Shown: positions 15,686 through 24,835 of the stretch, piece after piece
Layout: each line of letters opens with the position of its first letter
Numbering within the stretch: the first letter of the stretch is position 1
NCBI RefSeq assembly: GCF_002797595.1
Contig: NZ_PGFE01000001.1
Location: forward strand, 930,001 to 994,000
DNA: 64,000 nt
Direction: 5' to 3'
DNA from: Sediminihabitans luteus
GTDB lineage: Bacteria; Actinomycetota; Actinomycetes; Actinomycetales; Cellulomonadaceae
Position numbers and translations under genes: made by a program
Notes under the pieces: model-generated
What the model saw: the letters and a program-made list of their open reading frames with translations, nothing else
Told to the model about the DNA's origin: nothing
The model's database searches: none

Positions 15686-16944
15686 GGCGCCACGATATCG
15701 CCCGGGGCGGGCAGGACCCGCGCCGCGACGAGCGCGACGTCGTCGTCACCACCGCCGTCTCCCGCGCCCAGCACCGCGTCGCACAGCACCTCGGGCGGGA
15801 CGTCGACCATCGCCGCCACGTCGTCGCGCAGCCGTTCCAGCGACGTGCAGCAGCTCTCGTCCCGCCGCTCGACCAGGCCGTCGGTGAACATCAGCAGGGT
15901 CCCGCCCGGGCACAGGTGCGTGACCGCCTCGGGTCGCGGCCCCGGGAGCCGTAGCCCAAACAGCGCGCCGGGAGGCGCGTCGAACAGCTCGGCCGAACGG
16001 TCGGCGCGCCGCAGCAACGGCGGCAAGGACCCGGCCCGCGCGCACACGAGACGCCGGCTCCCGTCGTCCGCGGGCGGGTCGAGCGCGACCACGCCGACCG
16101 CCGCGAACGCGTCGATGCCGAGGCCCGCGGCGACACGCTCGGCACGGTCGAGCACCTGCGCGGGCGACCCCGCGGAGTCGTAGGCGACGGTGCGCAGCAC
16201 GCCCCGCAGGTGCGCCATGGTCGCCGCCGCGTCGACGTCGTGGCCCGTGACGTCCCCGACCACGAGCACCGTCCGCCCGTCGGGCAGCGTGATCACGTCG
16301 TACCAGTCACCGCCGAGGCGCGTCTCGGTCGACGCCGGCCGGTACCGCACGTCCAGCACGAGACCGGGCGTCGCGGGCGGGGCCGTGAGCACGGAGTCCT
16401 GGAGGCGTCGCGCCGCGACCCGCTCGCGCGCGACGTCGCGGCGCATCCGGGCGAGCGACGCGCGGATCGCGAGCACGTCGTCCGTGCCCGCCCCGGCGTG
16501 CGCGGGGCTCAGCATGCCGGTGACGTCCTCGAGGCGCAGGATCAGCGCCTCGACCTCCATGGTCGCGGCGACCACCGGCATGACCGTGACGAGCACGTAG
16601 CGCTCGCGCATCGTGCCGTCGGGGCCGGGCACGTCGAGACGATGGGGCTCGACGATCTCGTACCGGCCGGTGCGGCGGGCCCGCTGCAGGGCGCTCACGA
16701 CGCGTGCGACGCTCTCCGGGGCTCGCTCGCGCTGCTGCGGGTCGGTGTCGGCGAGGTGCCGGCCGACGATCGACGCGCGCGTGCGCCGGCGACTCGCGAG
16801 GTAGGCGTCGTTCGCGTCGAGCACCACGAGGTCGGGGCTCAGCACGAGCTTGGGGGCCGAGAGCGCGGTGAACACCGCGCGATAGTCGACGTCGCGCCGG
16901 TCCGGCGCCAGGGTCGTGCCGATCCTCGCGTCCACGTCCCGCAT
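15682..16944 (-). CDS. PAS-SpoIIE/PP2C phosphatase (RsbU-like)
   Basis: Soluble signalling phosphatase of 420 residues. A PAS domain (about 22-145; SPDLVVLDANDAYLASRRR, then a VTVMPVVAATMEVEALILRLEDVT strand) precedes a PP2C/SpoIIE domain (about 195-410) with GGDWYDVITLPDGRTVLVVGDVTGHD, MFTDGLVERR and a DDDVALVAARV end. The metal-binding aspartates are present. It has no kinase domain, unlike the paralogue at 7374. Substrates should be phosphorylated STAS proteins, two of which are encoded in this window. It overlaps pyrE by four bases, an odd pairing of stress signalling with pyrimidine synthesis. Confidence 0.88.
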   Translation of the reverse strand: MRDVDARIGTTLAPDRRDVDYRAVFTALSAPKLVLSPDLVVLDANDAYLASRRRTRASIVGRHLADTDPQQRERAPESVARVVSALQRARRTGRYEIVEPHRLDVPGPDGTMRERYVLVTVMPVVAATMEVEALILRLEDVTGMLSPAHAGAGTDDVLAIRASLARMRRDVARERVAARRLQDSVLTAPPATPGLVLDVRYRPASTETRLGGDWYDVITLPDGRTVLVVGDVTGHDVDAAATMAHLRGVLRTVAYDSAGSPAQVLDRAERVAAGLGIDAFAAVGVVALDPPADDGSRRLVCARAGSLPPLLRRADRSAELFDAPPGALFGLRLPGPRPEAVTHLCPGGTLLMFTDGLVERRDESCCTSLERLRDDVAAMVDVPPEVLCDAVLGAGDGGGDDDVALVAARVLPAPGDIVAP

Positions 16945-17010
16945 GCTACGTCCACCCCGGCCGCGCCCCGCGCGTTCTCGCCGGGCGAGACGCGCGCATC
17001 CGCGCTGCGG

Positions 17011-17784
17011 TCAGCGCCGCCCGCGCCGCCCGCCCTCGAGCGCACGCACCGCGCGGCGCGGCAGCGCCCGCAGCAGCCCCGAGGCGAGGGTGTAGCGCAG
17101 CGACGGGGTCGAGATGACGACGCCGCGACGCACGTCCGCGAGCGCCCGCGCCACCACGGCGTCGGCGCTGAGCCACGCGATCTCGGGGTAGCCGTCGACG
17201 CGCATCTCGGCGCGCTCGTGGAACTCGGTGTGCACGAAACCCGGGCAGAGCGCGGTCGCCGTCACCCCGGTGCCCGTGAGCTCGACCGCGAGCCCCTCGG
17301 TGAAGGTGCGCACCCAGGCCTTGTGCGCCGAGTACGTGCCGCCGGCCATGAGCGCGGCGACCGACGCGACGTTGAGGATCGCCCCGCGCCCCCGACCGAC
17401 CATCTGCTCGGCCGCGGCCCGCGAGAGCTCGAGCACCGCGCGCACCATGACGTCGAGGGCCGCGAGCTCGCGGTCGAGGTCGCCGGTGACGAACCGCTGC
17501 CGCTGCCCGTACCCGGCGTTGTTGACGAGCAGACCCACGGGGCGCTCCTCGGGTGCCGAGACCGCGAGCCGCGACGCGACCCGGGCGACGTCGTCCGGCA
17601 CCGAGAGGTCGGCCGGGAGGACCTCGACGTGCACGCCGGCCGCGGCCCGGAGCTGGCCCGCGAGCAGGTCGAGCCGGGCCTCGTCGCGCGCGACGAGCAC
17701 GAGGTCGTGCCGGGCGGTGGCGAGCTGCCACGCGAACTCGAGACCGAGGCCGGCGCTCGCGCCGGTGATGAGTGCTGTGCCCAT
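17011..17784 (-). CDS. Short-chain dehydrogenase/reductase
   Basis: NAD(P)-dependent oxidoreductase of 257 residues. It shows the cofactor motif TGASAGLGLEFAWQLA (TGxxxGxG near 7-14), the NNAGYGQ motif near 90, and the catalytic Ser...YSAHKAW motif (Y-x3-K, about 152-156). The domain resembles the DltE/YqjQ type of classical SDR; the substrate is unknown. The ATG at 17784 has TAGGCT six bases upstream. It lies downstream of the tct operon but with its own promoter-like element. Confidence 0.88.
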   Translation of the reverse strand: MGTALITGASAGLGLEFAWQLATARHDLVLVARDEARLDLLAGQLRAAAGVHVEVLPADLSVPDDVARVASRLAVSAPEERPVGLLVNNAGYGQRQRFVTGDLDRELAALDVMVRAVLELSRAAAEQMVGRGRGAILNVASVAALMAGGTYSAHKAWVRTFTEGLAVELTGTGVTATALCPGFVHTEFHERAEMRVDGYPEIAWLSADAVVARALADVRRGVVISTPSLRYTLASGLLRALPRRAVRALEGGRRGRR

Positions 17785-17790
17785 GGCGTC

Positions 17791-17796
17791 AGCCTA
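17791..17796 (-). promoter_or_regulatory. Putative -10 element of the SDR gene
   Basis: TAGGCT on the minus strand, six bases before the ATG at 17784. Confidence 0.42.
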
Positions 17797-17812
17797 CGGG
17801 CAGGCGGGGACC

Positions 17813-18244
17813 TCACCGGGGCAGCGCGTCGTCGGGCGGCGTCGCGGGGACCGCGAGCACGGGGCAGCGCGCGTCGAGCAGGATCCGCTGCGCGGTCGAG
17901 CCGAGCACGAGCTTGCCCACGGGCGAGCGGCGGCGCACCCCGATGACGATGAGCGCGGCCCCCACCTCGGCCGCGACGTCGAGCACGACCTCGGCCGCGA
18001 GGCGGTCGTCGGCGGCGTGCCGCACCTCGTGCGCGACACCGCCGCGCCGCAGGAGCGCCACGACCTCGGCGACCTGCTGCTCGTCGGCCCAGCGCAGGTC
18101 GACGAGCCGGTCGGCCCGGGTCGTGTTGACGACGACGACGCGCGCCCCGGTGAGCGCCGCCTGGTCGCGGGCCACGCGGGCCGCCTCGCGCCCGAGCGCG
18201 CTCGGGACGAAGGCCAGGACGATCGTGCGGCGCGGTCCGGTCAT
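17813..18244 (-). CDS. Universal stress protein (UspA family)
   Basis: Single Usp domain of 143 residues: TIVLAFVPSALGREA at the start, ARVVVVNTT, and a C-terminal VIGVRRRSPVGKLVLGSTAQRILLDARCPVLAVP, which contains the G-2x-G-9x-G(S/T) nucleotide-binding pattern of ATP-binding Usps. It overlaps the tctA stop by ATGA and so belongs to the tct operon. Small Usp genes after solute transporters recur in bacteria, and a regulatory role for the transporter is an inference. Confidence 0.9.
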   Translation of the reverse strand: MTGPRRTIVLAFVPSALGREAARVARDQAALTGARVVVVNTTRADRLVDLRWADEQQVAEVVALLRRGGVAHEVRHAADDRLAAEVVLDVAAEVGAALIVIGVRRRSPVGKLVLGSTAQRILLDARCPVLAVPATPPDDALPR

Positions 18245-19917
18245 CGGTTCGTCTCCTCGGACGTCGCAGCGTGGGATGGGCGGGTCCCCGACCCGGGGTC
18301 GTGACCGGCGTCCTGCTCGCTGCCGGACGCCGGGCCGGACACGTCGTCGGACGCGTGGCCGGACGCGTCGTCGGACGAGTGGCCGGACGTGTCGTCGGAC
18401 GAGTGGCCGGACGTGACGGCACCCGCGGCCCGCTCGCGGCGCTTGAGCCACAGCCCGGCCACGAGCAGGAGCGCCATGACGCCGTACGCGGTCGCGGCGA
18501 AGGGGCTCGCGACGAGGGTCGTGAGGTCGCCCTGGCTGATCGCGAGCGACCGGCGCAGCCGGTCCTCGGCCATGGGGCCGAGGATCATGCCGACCACGAG
18601 CGGTGCGACGGGGTAGCCGTAGCGCCGCATGACGAAGCCGAGCAGACCCACGCCGAGCAGCACGAGCACGTCGACCGGCGCGAAGTTGAGCGCGAACGAG
18701 CCGAGCGCGCCGAACAGCAGGATCCCGGCGTAGAGGTAGTGCCGCGGGATCTGCAGCACCTTGACCCACATGCCCACGAGCGGGAGGTTGAGCACCACGA
18801 GCATGAGGTTGCCGACGTAGAGGCTCGCGACGAGCGCCCACACGAGCGACGACTGGCTCTCGAAGAGCAGGGGCCCGGGCTGGATCCCGTACGACTGGAA
18901 CGCGACGATGATGATCGCCGCGGTCGCGGTGGTCGGCAGGCCGAGCGTGAGCAGCGGCACGAGCACGCCCGACGCGGCCGCGTTGTTGGCCGACTCGGGC
19001 CCGGCGACGCCCTCGATGGCGCCCTTGCCGAACTCGGCACGGTGGGGACCGGCGAGCTTCTTCTCGGTCGCGTACGACAGGAACGTCGCGACGTCGGCAC
19101 CGCCCGCGGGGATGGTCCCGACCGGGAACCCGATCGCGGTGCCCCGCAGCCAGGGCTTCCACGAGCGTCGCCAGTCCTCGCGGCGCATCCACGAGCGCCA
19201 GCCGCGCTCGACGGGCACGAGGTGCACCGGTCCGTGCCGCAGGCGTGACCCGACGTGCAGGGCCTCCCCCACCGCGAACAGCCCGACCGCGACGACGACC
19301 ACGTCGACGCCGTCGGCGAAGCTCGGCACGCCGAACGTGAACCGCTGCTGCCCCGTGAGGGTGTCGGTGCCGACGAGGCCCAGGAACAGCCCGAGCGCGA
19401 GGGCCGCGAGCCCGCGGGACACGGACGAGCCGAGCAGCGCCCCGACGGTCACGAACGCCACGACCATGAGCGCGAAGTAGTCGGGCTCGCCGAGCTGCAC
19501 GGCCCAGCGCGCCACGACCGGCGCGACGAACGTCAGGGCGACGGTCGCGATGGTGCCGGCCACGAACGAGCCGATCGCGGCCGTCGCGAGCGCCGCGGCG
19601 CCCCGCCCGAGCCTGGCCATCTTGTGGCCCTCGAGCGCCGTGACGATCGACGCCGACTCCCCGGGGGTGTTGAGGAGGATCGACGTCGTGGAACCGCCGT
19701 ACATGCCGCCGTAGTAGATGCCGGCGAACACGATGATGGCCGCGGTGGCGTCCAACGAGTAGGTGAGCGGGAGCAGGAGCGCGATCGTCATGGCCGGGCC
19801 GATGCCGGGCAGGACGCCGACGGCGGTCCCGACGAACACGCCGAACAGCGCGTAGAGCAGGTACTGGGGCTGGGCGACGGTCGCGAACCCGTCGAGCAGC
19901 GCGGCGAGGTTATCCAC
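18241..19917 (-). CDS. tctA: Tripartite tricarboxylate transporter, large permease TctA
   Basis: Inner-membrane protein of 558 residues with about twelve hydrophobic segments. The family signatures are [21 protein letters not shown] near 30-50, [22 protein letters not shown] near 68-89, and [15 protein letters not shown] with [13 protein letters not shown] near 310-345. It couples carboxylate uptake to an ion gradient together with TctB and TctC. The C-terminal tail carries repeats of SGHSSDD encoded by a 24-bp tandem DNA repeat. The GTG start overlaps the tctB stop by eight bases, and the stop overlaps the usp start. Confidence 0.93.
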   Translation of the reverse strand: MDNLAALLDGFATVAQPQYLLYALFGVFVGTAVGVLPGIGPAMTIALLLPLTYSLDATAAIIVFAGIYYGGMYGGSTTSILLNTPGESASIVTALEGHKMARLGRGAAALATAAIGSFVAGTIATVALTFVAPVVARWAVQLGEPDYFALMVVAFVTVGALLGSSVSRGLAALALGLFLGLVGTDTLTGQQRFTFGVPSFADGVDVVVVAVGLFAVGEALHVGSRLRHGPVHLVPVERGWRSWMRREDWRRSWKPWLRGTAIGFPVGTIPAGGADVATFLSYATEKKLAGPHRAEFGKGAIEGVAGPESANNAAASGVLVPLLTLGLPTTATAAIIIVAFQSYGIQPGPLLFESQSSLVWALVASLYVGNLMLVVLNLPLVGMWVKVLQIPRHYLYAGILLFGALGSFALNFAPVDVLVLLGVGLLGFVMRRYGYPVAPLVVGMILGPMAEDRLRRSLAISQGDLTTLVASPFAATAYGVMALLLVAGLWLKRRERAAGAVTSGHSSDDTSGHSSDDASGHASDDVSGPASGSEQDAGHDPGSGTRPSHAATSEETNR

Positions 19918-20467
19918 GGAACACCGCCACGGACTCGAACAGCGGGCCGGGCGGGAGCGACAGGCCGAGCAGCCCGCCGAACACGACCTGGACGGTCACG
20001 GCGAGCACGAGCCCGAGCGCGAGCGCGCGCCACCACGGCCGGGCGCCGAGCACGATCGCCGAGCCGCCGAACAGCAGGGTCGCCGCGAGCGGCCACCCGA
20101 TCGTGGTGATCGTGAGCACGTGCGCCAGGAACACCGCGACGAGCAGGGCCACGGTGCGCCAGTCGGTCGGGACGGACGCGTCGACGTCCTCGCCGCCCTC
20201 TTCCTCGCCGTGCCGGCCGCGGGCGAGCCCGACGAGCAGCGTGATCCCGGCGCCGACGAGCAGCGCCCCCACAAGGTACGGGAACGCGCGCGGGCCGAGC
20301 GTGTTCGCCGAGCCGGGCACGACGATCGTGCGCGTGTCGACGAGCACGAAGATCCCGAGCGCGAGCACGCCGAGCGCGGCCACGAGCTCGCCGGGCCTGC
20401 GGCGCAGGGCCGCGAGCGCCGTCCGCCCGTCGTCGGGGGACGTCGCCACGGAGGTCGGCGTGGTCAC
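19910..20467 (-). CDS. tctB: Tripartite tricarboxylate transporter, small permease TctB
   Basis: Membrane protein of 185 residues with four predicted transmembrane segments: ELVAALGVLALGIFVLV, the AFPYLVGALLVGAGITLLVG segment, VALLVAVFLAHVLTI with PLAATLLFGGSAIVLG, and a C-terminal hairpin. The GPRAFPYLVG motif is typical of TctB. A Glu/Asp-rich loop separates the halves. The GTG start at 20467 overlaps the tctC stop by GTGA. Confidence 0.88.
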   Translation of the reverse strand: MTTPTSVATSPDDGRTALAALRRRPGELVAALGVLALGIFVLVDTRTIVVPGSANTLGPRAFPYLVGALLVGAGITLLVGLARGRHGEEEGGEDVDASVPTDWRTVALLVAVFLAHVLTITTIGWPLAATLLFGGSAIVLGARPWWRALALGLVLAVTVQVVFGGLLGLSLPPGPLFESVAVFRG

Positions 20468-21483
20468 TGCACGAGCCCGAGGTCGGTCAGCGTGACCTTG
20501 ACCTCGGCGATCGACTCGTCGAGGAACGTCTCGAACTCGGCGCCGCCGAGGTAGGCGTCGGCCCAGCCCTTCTCGTCGAGCGTCGCCTGCCAGGCGTCGG
20601 ACGTCGCGAGCTCCTCGACCGCGTGCTCGAGCGCGGCGCGCTCGCCGTCGCTGATCCCCCCGGGGGCGACGACGCCGCGCCAGTTGGTGAGCTCGACGTC
20701 GTACCCGGCCTCGGTGATGGTCGGGACGCCGGGGAGCATGTCGACGGGCTCGGCGCCCGAGACGGCGAGCGCGCGAACCGTGCCGGCCTCGACCTGCTCG
20801 GCGTACTCGCCGACGCCCGAGATGCCGGCGTCGACCTTGCTGCCGAGCAGCGCGGCGAGCGACTCGCCGCCGCCCGAGTAGGCGATGTAGTTGAGCGTCC
20901 CGGGGATCTCCTCGGACGGCGTCCCCGCGGCCTGCAGGAGCATCGCGGCGAGGATGTGGTCGGCACCGCCCGCCGAGCCGCCCGTGATCGCGACGTCCTT
21001 GCCGTTGGCCTGCACGTCCGCGACGAGGTCCTCGAGCGTCTCGTACGGGGAGTCGGCGGGCACGACGACGACGAGCGCCTCGTCCGTGAGCCGGGCGATG
21101 GGCGTCGTGTCCTCGAGCCGGGCCTGCGCCTGGTTGGTCTCGACCGCACCGACCATGACGAGCCCCATGACCATGAGCGTCTCGGGGTCGGTGGTGCTCG
21201 CGAGCGACGCGAGTCCCACGGTCCCGCCCGCGCCGCCGACGTTGGTCACGGTCACCGTGCCGGCGAGGTCCTGCGCCTGGAGGTCCTTCTGCAGCGCGCG
21301 GCCGGTCTGGTCCCAGCCGCCGCCCGGGTCGGCCGGCACCACGACGTCGAGCGAGCCGAGCGCCGCGGCGCCGTCGTCGGTCCCGGCCGGCGTCTGCGGG
21401 TCGAGGCTCGCGCAGGCGGTCAGGGAGAGCGCGATCCCGCCGGCGCACAGGATCGCGGTCAGGGGGCGGTGGACGTGTCGCAT
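20464..21483 (-). CDS. tctC: Tripartite tricarboxylate transporter substrate-binding lipoprotein TctC
   Basis: Extracytoplasmic binding protein of 339 residues. The signal sequence ends in a lipobox (LTAC near residues 21-24). The mature part shows the Bug/TctC pattern: LDVVVPADPGGGWDQTGRALQ near 46-66, TNVGGAGGTVGLASLA, and the ITGGSAGGADHILAAML region that lines the carboxylate site. The ligand is a carboxylate by family; which one is unknown. It is first in tctC-tctB-tctA-usp and diverges from the CitA/CitB-like sensor genes, so it is probably induced by its own substrate. Confidence 0.92.
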   Translation of the reverse strand: MRHVHRPLTAILCAGGIALSLTACASLDPQTPAGTDDGAAALGSLDVVVPADPGGGWDQTGRALQKDLQAQDLAGTVTVTNVGGAGGTVGLASLASTTDPETLMVMGLVMVGAVETNQAQARLEDTTPIARLTDEALVVVVPADSPYETLEDLVADVQANGKDVAITGGSAGGADHILAAMLLQAAGTPSEEIPGTLNYIAYSGGGESLAALLGSKVDAGISGVGEYAEQVEAGTVRALAVSGAEPVDMLPGVPTITEAGYDVELTNWRGVVAPGGISDGERAALEHAVEELATSDAWQATLDEKGWADAYLGGAEFETFLDESIAEVKVTLTDLGLVQ

Positions 21484-21564
21484 GGCTCCTCCTCGAGCGT
21501 GGCCCGCGACGGTGCGGGCCGGGTCCGGCGAACGCTAGGGCCGCGCGCCGGGCACGCCCGGCTT

Positions 21565-21648
21565 GTGGTCGTCGTGGTCGTTGCGGTCGTTCCGGTCACG
21601 GTCCCCGTCGTGGTCCGGGTCGTGGTTCCGGTCGTTTCGGTCGCACCC
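21565..21648. repeat. Low-complexity GGTCGT-rich stretch in the tct/two-component intergenic region
   Basis: About 84 bases made of degenerate GGTCGT, GGTCACGG and GGTTCCGG units in the 204-base divergent region between tctC and the sensor kinase. It is not coding. It may hold reiterated operator sites or be a slippage product. Confidence 0.5.
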
Positions 21649-21675
21649 CCGGACCGACCTCGGCGTGACCTGGGG

Positions 21676-21681
21676 CACACT
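21676..21681 (+). promoter_or_regulatory. Putative -10 element of the sensor kinase gene
   Basis: CACACT ends six bases before the GTG at 21688; it keeps A2 and T6 of the usual hexamer. It supports the GTG over the ATG four codons later. Confidence 0.3.
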
Positions 21682-21687
21682 GGTGCG

Positions 21688-23310
21688 GTGATTCGGGCAA
21701 TGCCGCTCCGGTTGCAGCTCCTGGTGCTGCAGCTCGCCGTCGTGCTCCTGGTCGTGTCCGTCACGGGCGCGGTCGCCACGGCCCTCCAGGAGAAGCAGCT
21801 GCGCGACGCGTACCTCGACCGCATGACGGGGGTCGCGCTGTCCGTCGCCCGGCTGCCGGCGATCGTCGACGCGTTCGACGACGCCGATCCCTCGGCGACG
21901 GTCCAGCCGATCGCCGAGGTGATCCGCGAGGCCTCGGACGTGACCTACGTGGTCGTGACCGACGACGCGGGCCTGCGCCTGTCGCACCCCGACCCCGACC
22001 GGATCGGGGAGCTCGTCTCGACCGACCCGTCCGTGCCGCTCTCGGGCGAGGTCTGGGTCGGCACGCAGACCGGCACGCTCGGCGAGTCCTGGCGGGTCAA
22101 GGTGCCGATCTTCGACGCCGCAGGGCAGGTCGTGGGGACCGCGAGCGTGGGCGTGCTCGAGTCGGAGCTCCAGGACGACCTGTTCGAGGAGGTCGGCTGG
22201 CTGTGGGGCGCGGTCGGCGGCGCGGTCGTCACGGGCGTCGTGTGCGCGTGGTGGGTCACGCGGCTCGTGCGACGACGGATCTTCGGGCTCGAGCCCGAGG
22301 AGATCGCGGCGCTGCTCGAGACCCGCAGCGCGATGCTGCACGCGATCTCGGAGGGCGTGGTCGCGGTCGACGGCGACGGGCGCGTGGCGCTCGTCAACGA
22401 CGAGGCGCGGCGGCTGCTCGGCCTGGACAGGGACGTCGTGGGCTCGCCCGCCCACGAGGTGCTCGACCCGCGCCTATGCGACCTGCCCGAGGCCGGCGAG
22501 CTCGTGCTCGTCGGCGAGCGCGTGCTCCTGGCCCGCGCCGACCACGCCCGCGCGCACGACCGCGACGTGGGCACGGTGCTCGTGCTGCGCGACCACACCG
22601 AGCTGCACGCGCTGCTGCGCGACCTCGACGGCGCGCGCGGCCTCACCGACGCGCTGCGCGCGCAGTCGCACGAGTTCACGAACAAGCTGCACGTCGTCTC
22701 GGGCCTGCTCGAGCTCGGGCAGGTCGACGAGGCGGTCGCGTTCATCGAGCGGGTCGGCCACGGCGGCCTGCTCACGGCGTCGTCGACGGCGCCGCACGTC
22801 GGCTCGCCCGAGGTCGCGGCGCTGCTCCTGGTCAAGGCGTCGACGTGCCGCGAGCGCGGGGTCGACCTCGACGTCGACCCGGCGTCGCGGCTCGCCGCCC
22901 CCGCGGGCGCGGCGGCCGAGCGCCTGCACGCCGACCTCCTGACGGTGCTCGGCAACCTCGTCGACAACGCGGTCGACGCGGCCGGTCCGGGCGGGCACGT
23001 GCGCGTCCTGGTCGACGACTCCGCCTCCGGTGTCCGGCTCGAGGTGGACGACGACGGCGCGGGCGTCCCCCGGGCCCTGCGCGAGGCCGTGTGGGTGGCC
23101 GGGTTCTCGACGAAGGCGTTGCGCGGCCCGGGCCGCGGGGCTCCGGGCCGCGGGATCGGGCTGACGCTCGTGCGCCGGATCGTGGAGCGACGCGGCGGGG
23201 ACGTGCGGCTCACGGCCTCTCCCCTGGGCGGCGCGCGGGTCGCGGTCGTGCTGCCGGCCCCGGCCGTCGCCGCAGACCCGCACGCCCCGCTCGCGGCGGT
23301 CGCGCCGTGA
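21688..23310 (+). CDS. CitA/DcuS-family sensor histidine kinase
   Basis: Membrane sensor of 540 residues. A transmembrane segment (about 8-32) is followed by an extracellular PDC/Cache ligand domain (about 35-170), a second transmembrane segment (about 175-200), a cytoplasmic PAS domain (about 215-300), an H-box SHEFTNKLHVVSGLLELG near 327, and an HATPase domain with NLVDNAVDAAG and GRGIGLTLVRRI. This architecture and the F-x-N-K-L-H box define the di/tricarboxylate sensor group. The GTG at 21688 is chosen on promoter spacing; an ATG four codons later is also possible. It is coupled to the response regulator by GTGA and diverges from tctC. Confidence 0.92.
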   Translation: MIRAMPLRLQLLVLQLAVVLLVVSVTGAVATALQEKQLRDAYLDRMTGVALSVARLPAIVDAFDDADPSATVQPIAEVIREASDVTYVVVTDDAGLRLSHPDPDRIGELVSTDPSVPLSGEVWVGTQTGTLGESWRVKVPIFDAAGQVVGTASVGVLESELQDDLFEEVGWLWGAVGGAVVTGVVCAWWVTRLVRRRIFGLEPEEIAALLETRSAMLHAISEGVVAVDGDGRVALVNDEARRLLGLDRDVVGSPAHEVLDPRLCDLPEAGELVLVGERVLLARADHARAHDRDVGTVLVLRDHTELHALLRDLDGARGLTDALRAQSHEFTNKLHVVSGLLELGQVDEAVAFIERVGHGGLLTASSTAPHVGSPEVAALLLVKASTCRERGVDLDVDPASRLAAPAGAAAERLHADLLTVLGNLVDNAVDAAGPGGHVRVLVDDSASGVRLEVDDDGAGVPRALREAVWVAGFSTKALRGPGRGAPGRGIGLTLVRRIVERRGGDVRLTASPLGGARVAVVLPAPAVAADPHAPLAAVAP

Positions 23311-24002
23311 GCCCGCGGACCGACGAGCGCGTGCGCACGCTCGTCGTCGAGGACGACCGCACGATCGCCCGCCTGCACCGCGGGTTCGTCGAGTCGCACC
23401 CCGGGTTCGTCGTCGTCGCCGAGGCACACACGGGCGACGAGGCGCTGCGCGCGGTCACGCTGTTCGACCCCGAGCTCGTGCTGCTCGACATCTACCTGCC
23501 CGACACCACGGGACTGCACGTGCTGCGGCAGATCCGGCGTCGACCCGGCCCGCCCGTCGACGTCATCGCGACGACCGCGGCGCGCGAGCTCGACACCGTG
23601 CGCGAGGCCATGGCGGGCGGCGTGCAGCACTACCTCGTCAAGCCGTTCACCGCCGCCGCGCTGCGCGAGCGGCTCGACGAGGTGCTGCGCTTCCGTGCCG
23701 GGGTGCGGGCGGTGCACGGCGAGCTCGACCAGGCCGGCGTCGACGCGCTCGTGCAGGGGCGCGGACCGACGCCGACGCTGCCCAAGGGCCTGTCGCCCCG
23801 CAGCCTCGACCGTGTCGCGGCCGCGCTCGCGCACGCCCCCGCGGACGCCGGGCTCTCGGCCGCCGAGGTGGCTGCGGCGACCGGCATGGCGCGGGTCAGC
23901 GCGCGCCGTTACCTCGAGCACCTCGTGGCGTGCGGGCGCGCGAGCGTCGACCCCCGCTACGGGGGCACCGGACGGCCCGAGAACGGCTTCCGCCCGGTCT
24001 GA
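23307..24002 (+). CDS. CitB/DcuR-family response regulator
   Basis: Two-domain regulator of 231 residues. The receiver (about 9-125) has the acidic pair EDD, the phosphoacceptor in LLDIYLPD near 58, the conserved Thr in ATTA and the Lys in VKPF. A linker leads to a C-terminal helix-turn-helix (LSAAEVAAATGMARVSARRYLEHL, about 180-205), as in CitB and DcuR. Its GTG overlaps the kinase stop. The divergent tct operon is the expected target. Confidence 0.92.
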   Translation: MSPRTDERVRTLVVEDDRTIARLHRGFVESHPGFVVVAEAHTGDEALRAVTLFDPELVLLDIYLPDTTGLHVLRQIRRRPGPPVDVIATTAARELDTVREAMAGGVQHYLVKPFTAAALRERLDEVLRFRAGVRAVHGELDQAGVDALVQGRGPTPTLPKGLSPRSLDRVAAALAHAPADAGLSAAEVAAATGMARVSARRYLEHLVACGRASVDPRYGGTGRPENGFRPV

Positions 24003-24012
24003 CGCCGCCGCG

Positions 24013-24018
24013 TACGCT
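24013..24018 (+). promoter_or_regulatory. Putative -10 element of xth
   Basis: TACGCT ends six bases before the ATG at 24025. Confidence 0.42.
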
Positions 24019-24024
24019 GGCCCG

Positions 24025-24816
24025 ATGCGCATCGCCTCCTGGAACGTGAACTCCGTCCGCACCCGCGTCGACCGCGTGGTCGCGTGGCTCGAGCGCACCG
24101 GCACCGACGTGCTTGCGATCCAGGAGACCAAGGCGCGCGACGACCAGTTCCCGTACCTCGCGTTCGAGGCCGCCGGGTACGAGGTCGAGCACCTCGGGTC
24201 GAACCAGTGGAACGGGGTCGCGATCGCGTCCCGCGTCGGGTTCGACGACGTCGTGCGGCACTTCCCCGGTCAGCCGGCCTTCGGCGACCCCGCGGTGCTC
24301 GAGCCGCGCGCGATCGGCGCGACGTGCGGCGGCGTGCGGGTGTGGAGCCTGTACGTGCCCAACGGGCGCGAGCTCGACCACCCCCACTACGCGTACAAGC
24401 TCGACTGGCTCGCCCGCCTGCGCGACCAGGCCGAGGCGTGGCTCGCCGACGACCCGGCCGCGCAGATCTGCCTCATGGGCGACTGGAACGTCGCCCCGCT
24501 CGACACCGACGTGTGGGACCCCGCGGTCTTCGCGGGCAAGACGCACGTCTCGGCCGCCGAGCGCGATGCGTTCGCGGCCTTCGGCGCCGCCGGGTACACC
24601 GAGATGACGCGAGAGATCCTCCCGGCCGAGAACACGTACACCTACTGGGACTACCAGCAGCTCGCGTTCCCCCGGAACAAGGGGCTGCGCATCGACTTCG
24701 CCTACGCCTCCCCGGCGCTGCGCGAGCGCGTGACCGGCGCCGTGATCGACCGCGACGAGCGCAAGGGCAAGGGCGCGTCCGACCACGTGCCGATCGTGCT
24801 CGACCTGGCGGACTGA
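24025..24816 (+). CDS. xth: Exodeoxyribonuclease III
   Basis: Mg-dependent 3'-5' exonuclease and AP endonuclease for base-excision repair, 263 residues. It begins with [12 protein letters not shown], has the metal-binding Glu in [14 protein letters not shown], the [15 protein letters not shown] motif near 152-166, the [18 protein letters not shown] segment and the terminal [10 protein letters not shown] with the catalytic Asp-His. It stands alone with its own promoter-like hexamer. Confidence 0.95.
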   Translation: MRIASWNVNSVRTRVDRVVAWLERTGTDVLAIQETKARDDQFPYLAFEAAGYEVEHLGSNQWNGVAIASRVGFDDVVRHFPGQPAFGDPAVLEPRAIGATCGGVRVWSLYVPNGRELDHPHYAYKLDWLARLRDQAEAWLADDPAAQICLMGDWNVAPLDTDVWDPAVFAGKTHVSAAERDAFAAFGAAGYTEMTREILPAENTYTYWDYQQLAFPRNKGLRIDFAYASPALRERVTGAVIDRDERKGKGASDHVPIVLDLAD

Positions 24817-24823
24817 GCACCGA

Positions 24824-24829
24824 TACGGT
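24824..24829 (+). promoter_or_regulatory. Putative -10 element of the DUF4190 gene
   Basis: TACGGT ends six bases before the ATG at 24836. Confidence 0.42.
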
Positions 24830-24835
24830 CCTGCC

